From assembly GCA_002083555.1 (NCBI GenBank), contig MSXN01000007.1, positions 124,001-188,000 of the forward strand: DNA of 64,000 nt. The letters are read 5' to 3'. Within the stretch, counting starts at the first letter, position 1. The number at the start of each line of letters is the position of its first letter. Both the position numbers and the translations under genes were made by a program. Below the pieces are notes generated by a model. That model was not told where the DNA came from. It did no database searches and was given only the letters and a program-made list of their open reading frames with translations. The stretch comes from Nitrospira sp. ST-bin5. Lineage in GTDB: Bacteria > Nitrospirota > Nitrospiria > Nitrospirales > Nitrospiraceae. Positions 36,931 through 46,494 of this stretch are shown in pieces.

Positions 36931-39900
36931 ACAACCCCGCTCCGAACGCAAGACGCAGAACCGCGTCATCGCCTTCTTCACGGACAAGGCATGTCCCGAT
37001 TACCTTGGCTACGATTACCTCGGCGAGTGGAACAAGCGGGAGAACAACCGCTGCATTGAGGCTGAATATCTTCGGGCGAATCTAAAGCGGCGCGGCTATT
37101 CCGAGGCACATATTTCCGCTGCCTTGCAAAAGCTAATGGCCGCTGCGGACGCCACCGGCATCACTCTCTATCAGGCCAACCTGCGCACCTACCAACTCCT
37201 GCGCTATGGAGTGTCGGTGCAGATCGCCGTCGGAAAGCCGAACGATCAAGTGCATCTGGTGGATTGGGAGCACCCAGAGAAGAACGACTTTGCCCTCGCC
37301 GAGGAAGTGACCCTGCGCGGTGGCTACGAAAGGCGACCTGACCTTGTCCTCTACCTGAATGGCATCGCCATCGCTGTGATCGAGCTGAAGCGGAGTTCGG
37401 TCGAGATCGCGGATGGCGTGCGCCAGCTCATCACCAACCAGGAGGAGATTTTCAACAAGGGCTTCTTTCCGACGGTGCAACTGGTATTCGCGGGGAACGA
37501 TTCGCAGGGGCTGCGCTATGGCACGGTGACCACGCGGGAGGAGTTCTTCGTCGAATGGAAATCGACGAGTCCCACCGCGCTGGCACCGGGTGCTCTGCTG
37601 GACCGTCCGCTGGCCGAGATGTGCGAGAAGTTCCGCCTCCTAGACCTGATCCGCAATTTCATCATCTTCGACGGGGGCATCAAGAAAGTGCCGCGCCCGC
37701 ATCAGTTCGCGGGCGTGAAGGCGGCGCAGGAACGTATCCGCAAACGCGAGGGCGGCGTCATCTGGCACACGCAGGGGAGCGGCAAGAGCATCCTTATGGT
37801 GCTGCTTGCGAAATGGCTGCTGGAGCACGACCCTGAGGCCCGCATCCTCATCGTCACCGACCGCGATGAATTGGACAAACAAATCGAGGGCGTGATGAAG
37901 AACGCCGGGGTTATCGGCGAAAACTCGTCTTCGCCCCGCATCCTGAACCGGGCGGAGTTTGTGGCCAAACTCGGAGCAGCCGCGCCCCGACTGCTCTGCG
38001 CACTCCTGCACAAGTTCGATCCTGCGGACATCCAAGGCCCGCCGCCACCTGTGCATGGCCGGTTCTACGTCTTCGTGGATGAATGCCACCGTACCCAGGG
38101 CGGCGACATGAACCGCCAGATGAAGCGCTGGCTGGAGAACGCCATCTTTATCGGCTTCACCGGCACGCCGCTACTGAAAAAGGATGCGGCCAAGCTGAGA
38201 ACCCGCGATATCTTCGGCACTTACATCCACACCTACAAGTTTCACGAGGGCGTGGCCGATGGGGTCATCCTCGATTTGAAATATGAGGCCCGCGATGTGC
38301 CGCAACGCATCACCTCGCCCAAGGCCATCGAGGCGTATTTTCAGCAGAAGACGAAGACGCTGAACAATTTTCAGAAAGCCATCATCCGCAAGCGCTGGGC
38401 GACGATGGAGGAGTTGATGAGCGCCGAGGAACGTAAAGCGCGCATCGCCGCCAGCATCATCCACGATTTCGACACCAAGCCGCGCCTGAACAACGACCGG
38501 GGCACAGCCATTCTCGTGGCCGCGAGCATCTACGACGCCTGCCACTATTACCGTATCTTCCAAAACAAGCCGTTTGGACAATACTGCGGCATCATCACGT
38601 CCTTCGAGCCGCAGCCCGGTGCAATTGTGCTGGAGCCGCAGAACAGCGATGAACGCTACAAGTTCGACACCTATACGAAGCACGTCCTCAAGAGTGGGCA
38701 GACGACTAAAGCCTACGAGGACGAAGCCAAGCGCCGGTTCATCGAAGAGCCCGCCAATATGAAGCTGCTGATCGTCGTCAGCAAGCTGCTCACCGGCTTC
38801 GACGCACCGAGTTGCACATACATTTACCTCGATAACGAACTGCACGACCACAATCTCTTCCAGGCCATCTGTCGCACCAATCGCCTGGACGGTGACGATA
38901 AGGACTATGGTTACATCGTGGACTTCAAGGAGCTGTTGGAAGATGTGGAGGAGGCCATTGCCGTGTATAGCTCCGACGAGCTGGACATTGATCAGGGCAA
39001 CGGCGGCTCGAACAACGTCGAGCTGAAGGACTGGCTGAAGGAAGGAAAGAAACAGCTCGATGCCGCCCGCGAGGCGCTCCGCTACCTGTGCGAGCCGGTG
39101 CCGTTACCGCGGGAAGTGGAGCAGTTCCTCCATTTCTTCTGCGGTGACACGGTCAATCCTCAAGCACTGGCGGACACGGAGCCATTGCGCATTTCGTTCT
39201 GCAAATCCGTAGCCACTTTCGTGCGCGCCTACGCCGACATCGCTCAGAACCTCACCGAGGCCGGTTACTCCGATACCGAGGCCGTAGCGTTGCAGAAGGA
39301 AGTCGAGTTCTACGGGGACACCCGCAGCGCCATCAAAAAGCACTCAGGCGAGGAATTGGATATCAAGCCTTATGAAGCAGATATGCGGAATCTGCTCAAC
39401 ACCTACGTTCAGGCTGACCCGGCGACAGAAATGGGCAACCTCAATTCGCTGTCGCTCACAGAGCTGATCGTCGAGACCGGCATCCACGACGCCATTGCCC
39501 GGAAACTAAACGAGAAGGGCAAGTTGTCGCGGAACGCCATCGCCGAGGGCATCATCAACAACGTCCGCAAGACCATCATCCGCGACCAACTCACCGATCC
39601 ACGGTTTTACGCAGAAATGTCCAAACTGCTGGATGATCTCATCAAACAAAGCCGTGCTGATGCTGCTGCCTACGAGGCATTTCTCAAGAAGGCGGAAGAG
39701 TTGGTTAAACGCATGGCACAAAAGGACACTGTGGCCGGTGTGCCTGCGGTCCTTCACGGCAAACCCGAGGCTATCGTACTCTTCAATAACTTGGCCAGCA
39801 TTCCAGCAACAACCTTTCAGTGCCCAGCGGATGAGGAGGGGAAGGCGAAGCTCGCGCTCGAACTGGACCAAGCCATGCGTGAGAAGGCTCCTGCCGGATG

Positions 39901-40018
39901 GAAAGGCGATGAGACCCGCGAAAAGCAGGTTCTGAACGCGCTTTTCCCGATCATGTCTCGGGATCGGCCGGCGACGCTGGCCATCTTCGAGATCATCAAG
40001 AACCAACCTGGCTACTAA
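36923..40018 (+). CDS. hsdR: type I restriction endonuclease subunit HsdR
   Basis: Motor and nuclease subunit. The 1031-residue protein has an N-terminal PD-(D/E)xK domain (RRPDLVLYLNGIAIAVIELKRSS near residue 140), then a superfamily 2 helicase with Walker A QGSGKS near residue 285, VDECHRTQGG near 385 and FTGTPL, then helicase motifs VSKLLTGFDAP and FQAICRTNR, and a C-terminal helical domain. The ribosome site GAAGGAA precedes ATG 36923. Together with hsdM and hsdS it makes a complete type I system. The stop overlaps the next gene as TAATG. Confidence 0.95.
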   Translation: MPEQPRSERKTQNRVIAFFTDKACPDYLGYDYLGEWNKRENNRCIEAEYLRANLKRRGYSEAHISAALQKLMAAADATGITLYQANLRTYQLLRYGVSVQIAVGKPNDQVHLVDWEHPEKNDFALAEEVTLRGGYERRPDLVLYLNGIAIAVIELKRSSVEIADGVRQLITNQEEIFNKGFFPTVQLVFAGNDSQGLRYGTVTTREEFFVEWKSTSPTALAPGALLDRPLAEMCEKFRLLDLIRNFIIFDGGIKKVPRPHQFAGVKAAQERIRKREGGVIWHTQGSGKSILMVLLAKWLLEHDPEARILIVTDRDELDKQIEGVMKNAGVIGENSSSPRILNRAEFVAKLGAAAPRLLCALLHKFDPADIQGPPPPVHGRFYVFVDECHRTQGGDMNRQMKRWLENAIFIGFTGTPLLKKDAAKLRTRDIFGTYIHTYKFHEGVADGVILDLKYEARDVPQRITSPKAIEAYFQQKTKTLNNFQKAIIRKRWATMEELMSAEERKARIAASIIHDFDTKPRLNNDRGTAILVAASIYDACHYYRIFQNKPFGQYCGIITSFEPQPGAIVLEPQNSDERYKFDTYTKHVLKSGQTTKAYEDEAKRRFIEEPANMKLLIVVSKLLTGFDAPSCTYIYLDNELHDHNLFQAICRTNRLDGDDKDYGYIVDFKELLEDVEEAIAVYSSDELDIDQGNGGSNNVELKDWLKEGKKQLDAAREALRYLCEPVPLPREVEQFLHFFCGDTVNPQALADTEPLRISFCKSVATFVRAYADIAQNLTEAGYSDTEAVALQKEVEFYGDTRSAIKKHSGEELDIKPYEADMRNLLNTYVQADPATEMGNLNSLSLTELIVETGIHDAIARKLNEKGKLSRNAIAEGIINNVRKTIIRDQLTDPRFYAEMSKLLDDLIKQSRADAAAYEAFLKKAEELVKRMAQKDTVAGVPAVLHGKPEAIVLFNNLASIPATTFQCPADEEGKAKLALELDQAMREKAPAGWKGDETREKQVLNALFPIMSRDRPATLAIFEIIKNQPGY

Positions 40019-40734
40019 TGACCACGACGATTCAGCTTGGAGAGTTTTCGATTCAGGTGACCCGCAAGGCCATCAAGAATGTCCACCTCTCGGTGCATCC
40101 GCCGAATGGCCGGGTGACCTTGTCTGCTCCCGCTGCAACACGGCTCGAAGTTGCTCGAGCCTACGCAATTACAAAGCTAGGCTGGATACGAGAACAACGG
40201 ATAAGGTTGGCGAGCCAAGCGCGGGAAACGCCTCGCAAGTTCGTCGAACGTGAAAGTCATTATCTTTGGGGCCGGCGACATCTGTTGACCGTAGTTCACC
40301 AGGAAGCCAAGCCGTTCGTTTCGCTCGACCATCGACGTATCACGCTGACCGTGCGACGGGGTAGCGATGTTCAGAAACGGGCTGAAGTGCTCCATGAGTG
40401 GCACAAATCGCTTCTGCATGATGTGGTGCCCTCTCTCGTCCGGAAATGGGAACCAAAGCTAAAGGTGAAAGTGGCGGGCTATTTCCTGCAACGAATGAAA
40501 ACCAAGTGGGGCAGCTGCAATCACAAAGTGGGATATATCCGGCTCAATACGGAACTTGTGAAAAAGCCCAAAGACCTTCTCGAATATGTCATCGTCCATG
40601 AGATGGTCCATCTCATAGAGCCTACGCACAGCGAACACTTCATCGCGATCCTCACAAAGCATTATCCTTCCTGGCGCGAGGCTCGTGCCGAACTCAACGA
40701 GCTTCCACTGACTGCAGAGGCGTGGAAGGAATGA
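40018..40734 (+). CDS. YgjP/SprT-like zinc metallopeptidase (DUF45)
   Basis: A 238-residue protein with the zinc motif HEMVH (VIVHEMVHLIEPTHSEHF, about residue 194) and the preceding MKTKWGSCNHKVGYIRLNTELVKKP block typical of the YgjP/DUF45 family. The third ligand is likely in the THSEHF stretch. Members are frequently encoded next to hsdR; here translation is coupled through TAATG. The substrate in this context is unknown. Confidence 0.88.
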   Translation: MTTTIQLGEFSIQVTRKAIKNVHLSVHPPNGRVTLSAPAATRLEVARAYAITKLGWIREQRIRLASQARETPRKFVERESHYLWGRRHLLTVVHQEAKPFVSLDHRRITLTVRRGSDVQKRAEVLHEWHKSLLHDVVPSLVRKWEPKLKVKVAGYFLQRMKTKWGSCNHKVGYIRLNTELVKKPKDLLEYVIVHEMVHLIEPTHSEHFIAILTKHYPSWREARAELNELPLTAEAWKE

Positions 40735-40830
40735 TTGCTTCTGAAGCTTTTCAGGGAGGCTATTGCCCACTGATATTTCAGGTGAACTACCGGTGAAGCA
40801 TGTCGAACGATTCAATGGACTGGTGAATTG

Positions 40831-42558
40831 ATGCCAAGAATACGGAAAGTAGAAATTAAGCATTTCAGGGGGATTCGGGAGCTCACGTGGTGCCCGACTG
40901 CCGGAATCAACTGTCTCATCGGTCCCGGTGACAGCGGCAAGTCGTCCATACTGGAGGCTATCGATTTCTGCTTGGGCGCCCGCCGCAACATCCAGTTCAC
41001 CGATACAGACTTTCATGGATTGGATGTCGAAACGCCTATCACCATTTCCGTGACCCTTGGCGAACTCGACGAAGGACTAAAGAATTTCGACGCTTACGGT
41101 ATGTACCTCAGGAGCTTTGACGCAGAATCCGGTTCGATCGAGGATGAGCCAGAAAATGATGCTGAAACCGTGCTGACAGTTAGGCTAACCGTATCAAGCG
41201 ACCTGGAACCTTTATGGTCACTGGTGTCGGAACGTGCTACCGCACAGGGAATGTCCAGAAATCTCAATTGGGGCGATCGTGTACGACTTGCGCCGACTCG
41301 GATCGGAGTGATGGCCGATTACCATTTGGGGTGGCGTCGCGGTTCTGTATTGAATAAAGTTTCAGAGGAACGTGTTGACGCTTCAGTCGCCTTAGCAAAA
41401 GCAGCGCGTGACGCGCGCGCTGCTTTCGGCGATAAAGCGCAGAGTCAACTCGGAGAAACTCTGGGTATCGTTGCAACTACGGCGAAGGAACTGGGAATTC
41501 CGATTGGTGAAAACATCAAGGCCATGCTAGACGCGCACTCTGTGTCGTTCAGTGGGGGAACCATCTCTCTGCATGATAAAGACGGCATCCCGCTACGCGG
41601 ACTTGGTACTGGTTCAACACGGTTGCTCATAGCCGGGCTTCAGCGGAAGGCCGCGGCACAGTCCACAATTATTCTGATTGATGAGCTAGAGCATGGGTTG
41701 GAGCCCCACCGTATCATCAGACTTCTGGGCTCGCTGGGCGCAAAGGAGGCGCCGCCGCCGCTACAGATTTTCATGACGACGCATTCGCCTGTTGCCCTCC
41801 GTGAACTGGCAGGAAGCCAGCTGTTTATCACCCGACCTATGGCTGACAAGCACGACATCCTGCCTGTTGGTACTGCAAATGAAATCCAAAGCACAATGCG
41901 CCTGTACCCCGATGCGTTTCTCTCTGCTTCTGTCATCTTTTGTGAAGGTGCCAGTGAGGTAGGTTTTGTGCGGGGGCTGGATCAGTACCGGACAGCCAAC
42001 GGCTACAATGCTATTACCGCTCAAGGGACAAGCTGCGTTGATTGCGGTGGTGTCGATAAGATATTCAAACCTGTTTCTGCATTCCGTACCTTGGGCTATC
42101 GAGGCGCTGTTCTCCGGGACGATGACCAGAAGCCGCCCGAAGGCGTTGAGTCCGCCTTCATTGCCACTGGCGGCAAGGTGGTTGCCTGGCGCGCTGGGCG
42201 AACACTGGAAGATGAGCTATTCTTGAGCCTTACAGATGATGCCATTAATAAGTTAATTGATCACGCCGTCGAGCTGCATGGCGAGGAGGTGGTCAATGAG
42301 CACATTAAGTCAGCGTCACAGAATGCGACGAGTCTGACTGCCATCCAAACAGAGGCATTGATCGAGGGCATCACAGGAGATAGCCGTGCGATCTTAGGCA
42401 AAGCCGCGAGGACCAAGAAAGCCAGCTGGTTCAAGTCCGTCACATGGATGGAGGACGTTGCCCGTGAGATCGTCGGTCCCGATCTGGCTAATGCGGACGC
42501 CGGTTTCAAAGCGCTTATAGACGATATCTTCGCCTGGGCTGGCAATGCCGGGAAATGA
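40831..42558 (+). CDS. OLD-family ATP-dependent nuclease with TOPRIM domain (GajA-like)
   Basis: A 575-residue protein. The ABC-type ATPase begins with IRKVEIKHFRGIRELTW and the P-loop GPGDSGKS (residues 31-38); Walker B is IILIDELEHGLEPHR, followed by MTTHSPVALREL. The C-terminal TOPRIM nuclease has the glutamate in VIFCEGASEVGFVRGL and the acidic pair in LRDDDQ. Its 14-bp overlap with a UvrD-like helicase and its size match the Gabija anti-phage system (GajA about 580 aa). GajA nicks DNA when nucleotides are depleted; that activity is assumed by family. ATG 40831 is preferred to the upstream TTG. Confidence 0.82.
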   Translation: MPRIRKVEIKHFRGIRELTWCPTAGINCLIGPGDSGKSSILEAIDFCLGARRNIQFTDTDFHGLDVETPITISVTLGELDEGLKNFDAYGMYLRSFDAESGSIEDEPENDAETVLTVRLTVSSDLEPLWSLVSERATAQGMSRNLNWGDRVRLAPTRIGVMADYHLGWRRGSVLNKVSEERVDASVALAKAARDARAAFGDKAQSQLGETLGIVATTAKELGIPIGENIKAMLDAHSVSFSGGTISLHDKDGIPLRGLGTGSTRLLIAGLQRKAAAQSTIILIDELEHGLEPHRIIRLLGSLGAKEAPPPLQIFMTTHSPVALRELAGSQLFITRPMADKHDILPVGTANEIQSTMRLYPDAFLSASVIFCEGASEVGFVRGLDQYRTANGYNAITAQGTSCVDCGGVDKIFKPVSAFRTLGYRGAVLRDDDQKPPEGVESAFIATGGKVVAWRAGRTLEDELFLSLTDDAINKLIDHAVELHGEEVVNEHIKSASQNATSLTAIQTEALIEGITGDSRAILGKAARTKKASWFKSVTWMEDVAREIVGPDLANADAGFKALIDDIFAWAGNAGK

Positions 42559-43975
42559 TATCGACCTGCTGGCTGTTGACCGTGGTACGGTGACTGCGCC
42601 AGCTGGTTGCGGGAAGACGCACCTGATCGCTCAAACCCTCGCCCGCCACACCGGTGCGAAGCCGATTCTCGTGTTGACACATACCAATGCCGGGGTTGCG
42701 GCGCTTCGTGGAAGGCTCGACCGAGCTGGCGTTTCATCAAAAGCCTACCGACTGTCCACTATTGACGGCTGGGCCATGCGTCTTATCTCGACATTTCCGG
42801 CACGGAGCGCCCACCATCCCAACCTTCTACAGCTTGAGAATCCTAGCAGAGACTATAAGAGCATCCGTGTCGCGGCAATCAACCTTCTGAAAGCCGGGCA
42901 TGTGAACGATGTCCTGGCGGCGAGCTATGCGCGCCTCATAGTAGATGAGTATCAGGACTGTTCGATCCGTCAGCATGCCCTCGTGTTCTATGCTGCTAAG
43001 ACCTTGCCGACCTGTGTGCTCGGCGATCCCATGCAGGCAATATTTGGGTTCGGTGGCGACAGCCTAGCCAAATGGAACGAACGGATCTGTACGGACTTCC
43101 CAGTAGCCGGCGAACTCAACAAACCCTGGCGGTGGATCAACGCCGGCAGCGAACCGTTAGGAGTCTGGTTGCTCGACGTACGTGCAAGGTTAATCCGTGG
43201 CGAACCTATCGATCTTCGCTCGGCCCCTTTAGGCGTGACCTGGGTCGAACTCAACGGCACCAATGACCACCAGCGGCGCCTAATGGCTGCACGCGTACAG
43301 GCTCACAACGTCAAAGGCTGCGTTCTGATCATCGGCGACAGCACGAATCCTGATAGCCAACGTCAATTTGCCAGCCAGACGCCTGGCGCTGTTACGGTGG
43401 AAGCCGTTGACTTGAAAGGTCTCATATCATTCGCGCAGACATTCAATGTCACGGCGCCAGATGCGCTTGAGTGTCTGGCAGGTTTCTCAAAGGATGTGAT
43501 GACCAACGTGAGTGCGCCCAACCTGCTAGTTCAGCGTATCCATTCGCTCATGAATGGCACTGCGCGTAAGCCTCCAACGGATGTCGAGAGGGCTGCGCTC
43601 GAATTCGTTCAAACGCCCTCTTATCGTGCCGCTGTACATCTGCTGGTTGAGATCAGCCAAGAACCCGGCGTGCGGACGCACCGTCCAGCCGTCTTGAGAG
43701 CCTGCATCAATGCATTCAAACTCTGCGAGAGCATAGATGGTCTATCATTCCACAATGCGGCCATACGGATACGCGAGCAACAGCGACTCGTAGGGCGGCC
43801 ACTGCCGAGCCGGGCCGTCGGGAGCACTCTGCTATTGAAGGGGCTAGAGGCTGAGGTGGCGGTGATCCTTAATGCCGATGTCTTGGACGCACGCAATCTT
43901 TATGTGGCCATGACACGCGGATCGCACGCTCTCACGGTCTGCGCACAGTATCCAGTGCTAAGCCCTAGAGAATGA
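42545..43975 (+). CDS. UvrD/PcrA-like helicase (GajB-like)
   Basis: A 476-residue superfamily 1 helicase: Walker A APAGCGKTHLIAQTLA (about 18-33), LTHTNAGVAALRGRL, Walker B LIVDEYQDCS, motif III LGDPMQAIFGFGG, and C-terminal LKGLEAEVAVILNAD ... LYVAMTRGSHALTV. It is compact compared with full UvrD because accessory domains are short, as in GajB (about 490 aa). Overlap with the preceding TOPRIM nuclease gene implies a two-component system. Confidence 0.85.
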   Translation: MPGNDIDLLAVDRGTVTAPAGCGKTHLIAQTLARHTGAKPILVLTHTNAGVAALRGRLDRAGVSSKAYRLSTIDGWAMRLISTFPARSAHHPNLLQLENPSRDYKSIRVAAINLLKAGHVNDVLAASYARLIVDEYQDCSIRQHALVFYAAKTLPTCVLGDPMQAIFGFGGDSLAKWNERICTDFPVAGELNKPWRWINAGSEPLGVWLLDVRARLIRGEPIDLRSAPLGVTWVELNGTNDHQRRLMAARVQAHNVKGCVLIIGDSTNPDSQRQFASQTPGAVTVEAVDLKGLISFAQTFNVTAPDALECLAGFSKDVMTNVSAPNLLVQRIHSLMNGTARKPPTDVERAALEFVQTPSYRAAVHLLVEISQEPGVRTHRPAVLRACINAFKLCESIDGLSFHNAAIRIREQQRLVGRPLPSRAVGSTLLLKGLEAEVAVILNADVLDARNLYVAMTRGSHALTVCAQYPVLSPRE

Positions 43976-44157
43976 TAGCAGTAATTTGCCAACCGATTGC
44001 CTTAACATCGCCAACTGTCGAGTAATTCCTCTGCCGGGACTGCAGGAGGCAGGACCTGAGATATTCTCATTTTCCAGATGTCACTGGCCGCATTGCGTCG
44101 ATCTCAGCATGGGAGTAGGCTGAGCCCATTGGTTGTTCCGATTGTCGGAGGCTCGCC

Positions 44158-44511
44158 ATGACGCTTGTCTTCCTCCTCCTTCTGTCCCTGCTCTTCTCGG
44201 TCACATCGGTGCTAGCCGATCCTGGCTTCGACGAGAAGTACGAGCGCGGCTACAACATCTTCAATCCTGCCAGTAGGTATGCGCCGGACAATCCGCTGAA
44301 TCCCGCGCAGGCCTTCGCGGCGGATAATCCCTTTAACCCCGCGAACCGCTATGATCCCGGCAATCCGGTCAACCCGGCGAATCGATATAGTCCAAACAAT
44401 CCGTTCAACCCCGCCAACCAGTACAACCCAGACAATCCTCTAAACCCTGCCAATCGCTACAATCCCACCGCGCCGTTCAAACCCCTGCCACCTTCAGGCA
44501 AGAATCGATAA
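44158..44511 (+). CDS. secreted NPxNPANRY-repeat protein
   Basis: A 117-residue protein with a signal peptide (LVFLLLLSLLFSVTSVLA) and seven to eight tandem 11-residue repeats of the form NP-x-NPANRY-x-P-(D/N/G), from about residue 40 to 105. The repeats are diverged at DNA level but kept at protein level, so the amino-acid pattern is under selection. The composition (Asn, Pro, Tyr, Ala) suggests an extended, surface-exposed or periplasmic rod. No family recognised. Confidence 0.7.
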   Translation: MTLVFLLLLSLLFSVTSVLADPGFDEKYERGYNIFNPASRYAPDNPLNPAQAFAADNPFNPANRYDPGNPVNPANRYSPNNPFNPANQYNPDNPLNPANRYNPTAPFKPLPPSGKNR

Positions 44512-44870
44512 CACGACTCTCAGCGTTTTCCCGATCCGCACATTGTTCATCGCTCTCCTGTCACTTTTGTAGGGCTCGGGCCATCATCATCCTTGCCGTT
44601 TTCTGCCCATCGCCCCGCTCGGACCATCACATGTGGTAGGCCCTCCTGACCTTCGTCATTGCATCGACTCACATTCCTCATCGGGAGTGCTTCCCTCGAC
44701 TGATCTCAGCCGGACACACACCTTCGCCACGCCATTGTTGAAACCGCCTTCGAGGCAGGAAATTCCAAGACGAGCCAGCCAGTGGGGCTTGTGAAGCGGT
44801 CGGGCTGAACAACATTTGCCGCGTTATCTCCGACCGCGACGCGGCGCTACCCCACAGAAGGAGGTTCCTC
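44512..44870. other. intergenic region without visible gene
   Basis: About 360 bp. Apart from the ribosome site AGGAGG just before 44871 I see no gene, attC-like site or strong hairpin. Confidence 0.4.
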
Positions 44871-45299
44871 ATGGAATCCACCACCCCTACATTCACCTAC
44901 CTGCGATCCAAGCTCACGGAATGGCAGGACAACGATCTGCTCGTGCCAACCGAAGAGAGCTGGGAGCGGTTTCAAGAAGTGGCCACAGATGAAATTCTCC
45001 CAGTCCTGTGCGAAGCACAAGAGGTCTTGGAAGCCGCTGGTCTCGAGGTTTCGATCACCGCTTTGGACCATGAAACCCGCTGTCTCGGCTTCTATGTGAA
45101 GGACGTGGGGCTCTTCTTCACGCCTTCCGACGATGGAATGACGGTCCACTTCATGGCCCGCCGCTTCACCGGACAGGAGCAAGGGTATGAAAGCCGGTTC
45201 CTATACCGGCGCACGAAACTCGAGCCTGTGCGCCGGCTTGTTGAGGAGGCGTTACTCCGTCTCCTCGGGCCACGCCGAGCCAACGCCGTGAATCAGTAA
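44871..45299 (+). CDS. unknown 142-residue protein, first of a related pair
   Basis: Strong ribosome site AAGGAGG 7 bases before ATG 44871. Predominantly helical N-terminus (SKLTEWQDNDLLVPTEESWERFQEVATDEILPVLCEAQEVLEAAGLEVS) and a strand-rich middle (CLGFYVKDVGLFFTP). It shares length and layout with the next gene: an opening with D-x-(G/L)-(I/L)-L-P, a later block E-I-x-(L/V)-P-V-L, and a final helix ending LL-LLG or LRLVLC. No known domain, no membrane segment. Confidence 0.65.
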   Translation: MESTTPTFTYLRSKLTEWQDNDLLVPTEESWERFQEVATDEILPVLCEAQEVLEAAGLEVSITALDHETRCLGFYVKDVGLFFTPSDDGMTVHFMARRFTGQEQGYESRFLYRRTKLEPVRRLVEEALLRLLGPRRANAVNQ

Positions 45300-45307
45300 C
45301 GCCGAGG

Positions 45308-45345
45308 ATGGTGGCGCGACTCCCACCAGGGAATCGCGCCACCAT
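45308..45345 (+). terminator. hairpin between the paired unknown genes
   Basis: Perfect 12-bp inverted repeat (ATGGTGGCGCGA and its complement) with a 14-base loop, starting 9 bp after the stop at 45299. No T-run follows; it may be a weak terminator or processing site. Confidence 0.55.
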
Positions 45346-45397
45346 TCGCCATGTAGTTCGAGGCGACAAGAACAGGATCTGAGGACGGAGAATAACC

Positions 45398-45823
45398 ATG
45401 AACGACTGTAGTGACTTGATGAGTTTGAAAGCGGCAATCCGTGACAGTCAGGACCAAGGGATTTTACCGGCCGACGCAGACGCAGGCCGGCGCTTTCAAG
45501 TCCTGGCGGCTGAGATCGCGGTGCCGGTGCTGAGAGAGTTAAGGAATACGCTCTGTCTGGAAGGCGTGACCGCGAATCTTTTGATGGCCTTGGACGAGCT
45601 TACTCCGTATGTCGGACTCGAAGTGGAAGACCCGCACACCACCCTCTGGATCCATCCTTCCTTCGCCGCGCCTGAAGTGCAGACGAGTATTCAGGGGGGC
45701 CGCTATCCTTTGTATTGCAGCGTCAGGCACCTGAGCTATCGAGTCCTCACGCCGGCGAGTTTGGAGACCATCCTTGTCGAACAACTGCGTTTGGTTCTGT
45801 GTCCGCCACAGCCGATCATGTAA
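45398..45823 (+). CDS. unknown 141-residue protein, second of a related pair
   Basis: Cytoplasmic-looking protein with pattern similarity to the preceding gene: QDQGILPADADAGRRFQVLAAEIAVPVLRELRNTL corresponds to QDNDLLVPTEESWERFQEVATDEILPVLCEAQEVL, and both continue into a short strand-rich block. The likeness suggests an old tandem duplication. A GGACGGAGAA stretch before ATG 45398 serves as ribosome site. No family recognised. Confidence 0.65.
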   Translation: MNDCSDLMSLKAAIRDSQDQGILPADADAGRRFQVLAAEIAVPVLRELRNTLCLEGVTANLLMALDELTPYVGLEVEDPHTTLWIHPSFAAPEVQTSIQGGRYPLYCSVRHLSYRVLTPASLETILVEQLRLVLCPPQPIM

Positions 45824-45972
45824 CCCTGCATTCGAAGGCAAAACATATCTCACTCAATGGAGAACCACCCCGACGCATACAAGGTCCTTCTATACAAACC
45901 TAAGGTGTCGCAACGCACACACTGCTATGCACAGATCGGGGAGTTTCCAGACTGTATTGCTGTCTGATCCTG

Positions 45973-46212
45973 CTAGAACATCACGCCGAACTCCTGTCCC
46001 TCAGATGCTACAAGCTCGTAGTGGACAATCTCATCCGCGACGCGAAAGGCGGTACATTTGTTCATGTCATAACCCAACACAAACTCAACGATCTGACAAA
46101 ACGACATAGCCCCTCCAGTCGCTTCGCGGCGAGTGGCTCCACGTGGGTACTGTGGCTGCGTATTCTGCTCAAAACGGCACCCTATTATGTATGACGGAAT
46201 CCAGCCACTCAA
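45973..46212 (-). CDS. possible small protein
   Basis: An open frame of 79 codons on the minus strand; the second half (MSFCQIVEFVLGYDMNKCTAFRVADEIVHYELVASEGQEFGVMF, 44 residues from an internal ATG at 46107) has a balanced composition and reads like a real short protein, whereas the first 35 residues do not. A GGAGGGGCT stretch lies just upstream of that internal ATG. No homologue recognised; the call rests on composition and ribosome site only. Confidence 0.35.
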   Translation of the reverse strand: MSGWIPSYIIGCRFEQNTQPQYPRGATRREATGGAMSFCQIVEFVLGYDMNKCTAFRVADEIVHYELVASEGQEFGVMF

Positions 46213-46344
46213 AATGCTACAAACCAGCCGATCTAACTGCCCAAGGCTAACTGGTTTGTTCGAGTCTTGAGAGACTCCCTGCCTCGGGTAAGGACGGGCG
46301 CTGGATTGATGCTTTCTCGCTGTCCTGAACGGCTGCTTCCGACC

Positions 46345-46494
46345 GAGGCTGTGTGAAAACGGGAAAGGAATTGAAGTCTAAGAAAATCGACCTCTCAGAA
46401 TGAGCTGTATTCGATTATTTCGAGCCGGGCAATGGTATGAAGACCCCCTGAAATCATGCAAAATCGAACTGCCTACGAGTTTTCACACAGCCTC
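46345..46494. mobile_element. 150-bp miniature element with IS1182-like ends
   Basis: Perfect 16-bp terminal inverted repeats (GAGGCTGTGTGAAAAC and its complement) enclose a non-coding AT-rich core, and GACC is duplicated on both sides (46341-46344 and 46495-46498). The ends resemble those of the IS1182-family element at 48158 (GAGGCTGTAGAAAAAC), so that kind of transposase could mobilise it. Confidence 0.8.

Noticed and set aside
44260..44490. Short tandem DNA repeats that could suggest a CRISPR array
   Set aside because: Units are 33 bp, contiguous, without spacers, and encode a protein repeat in one frame.
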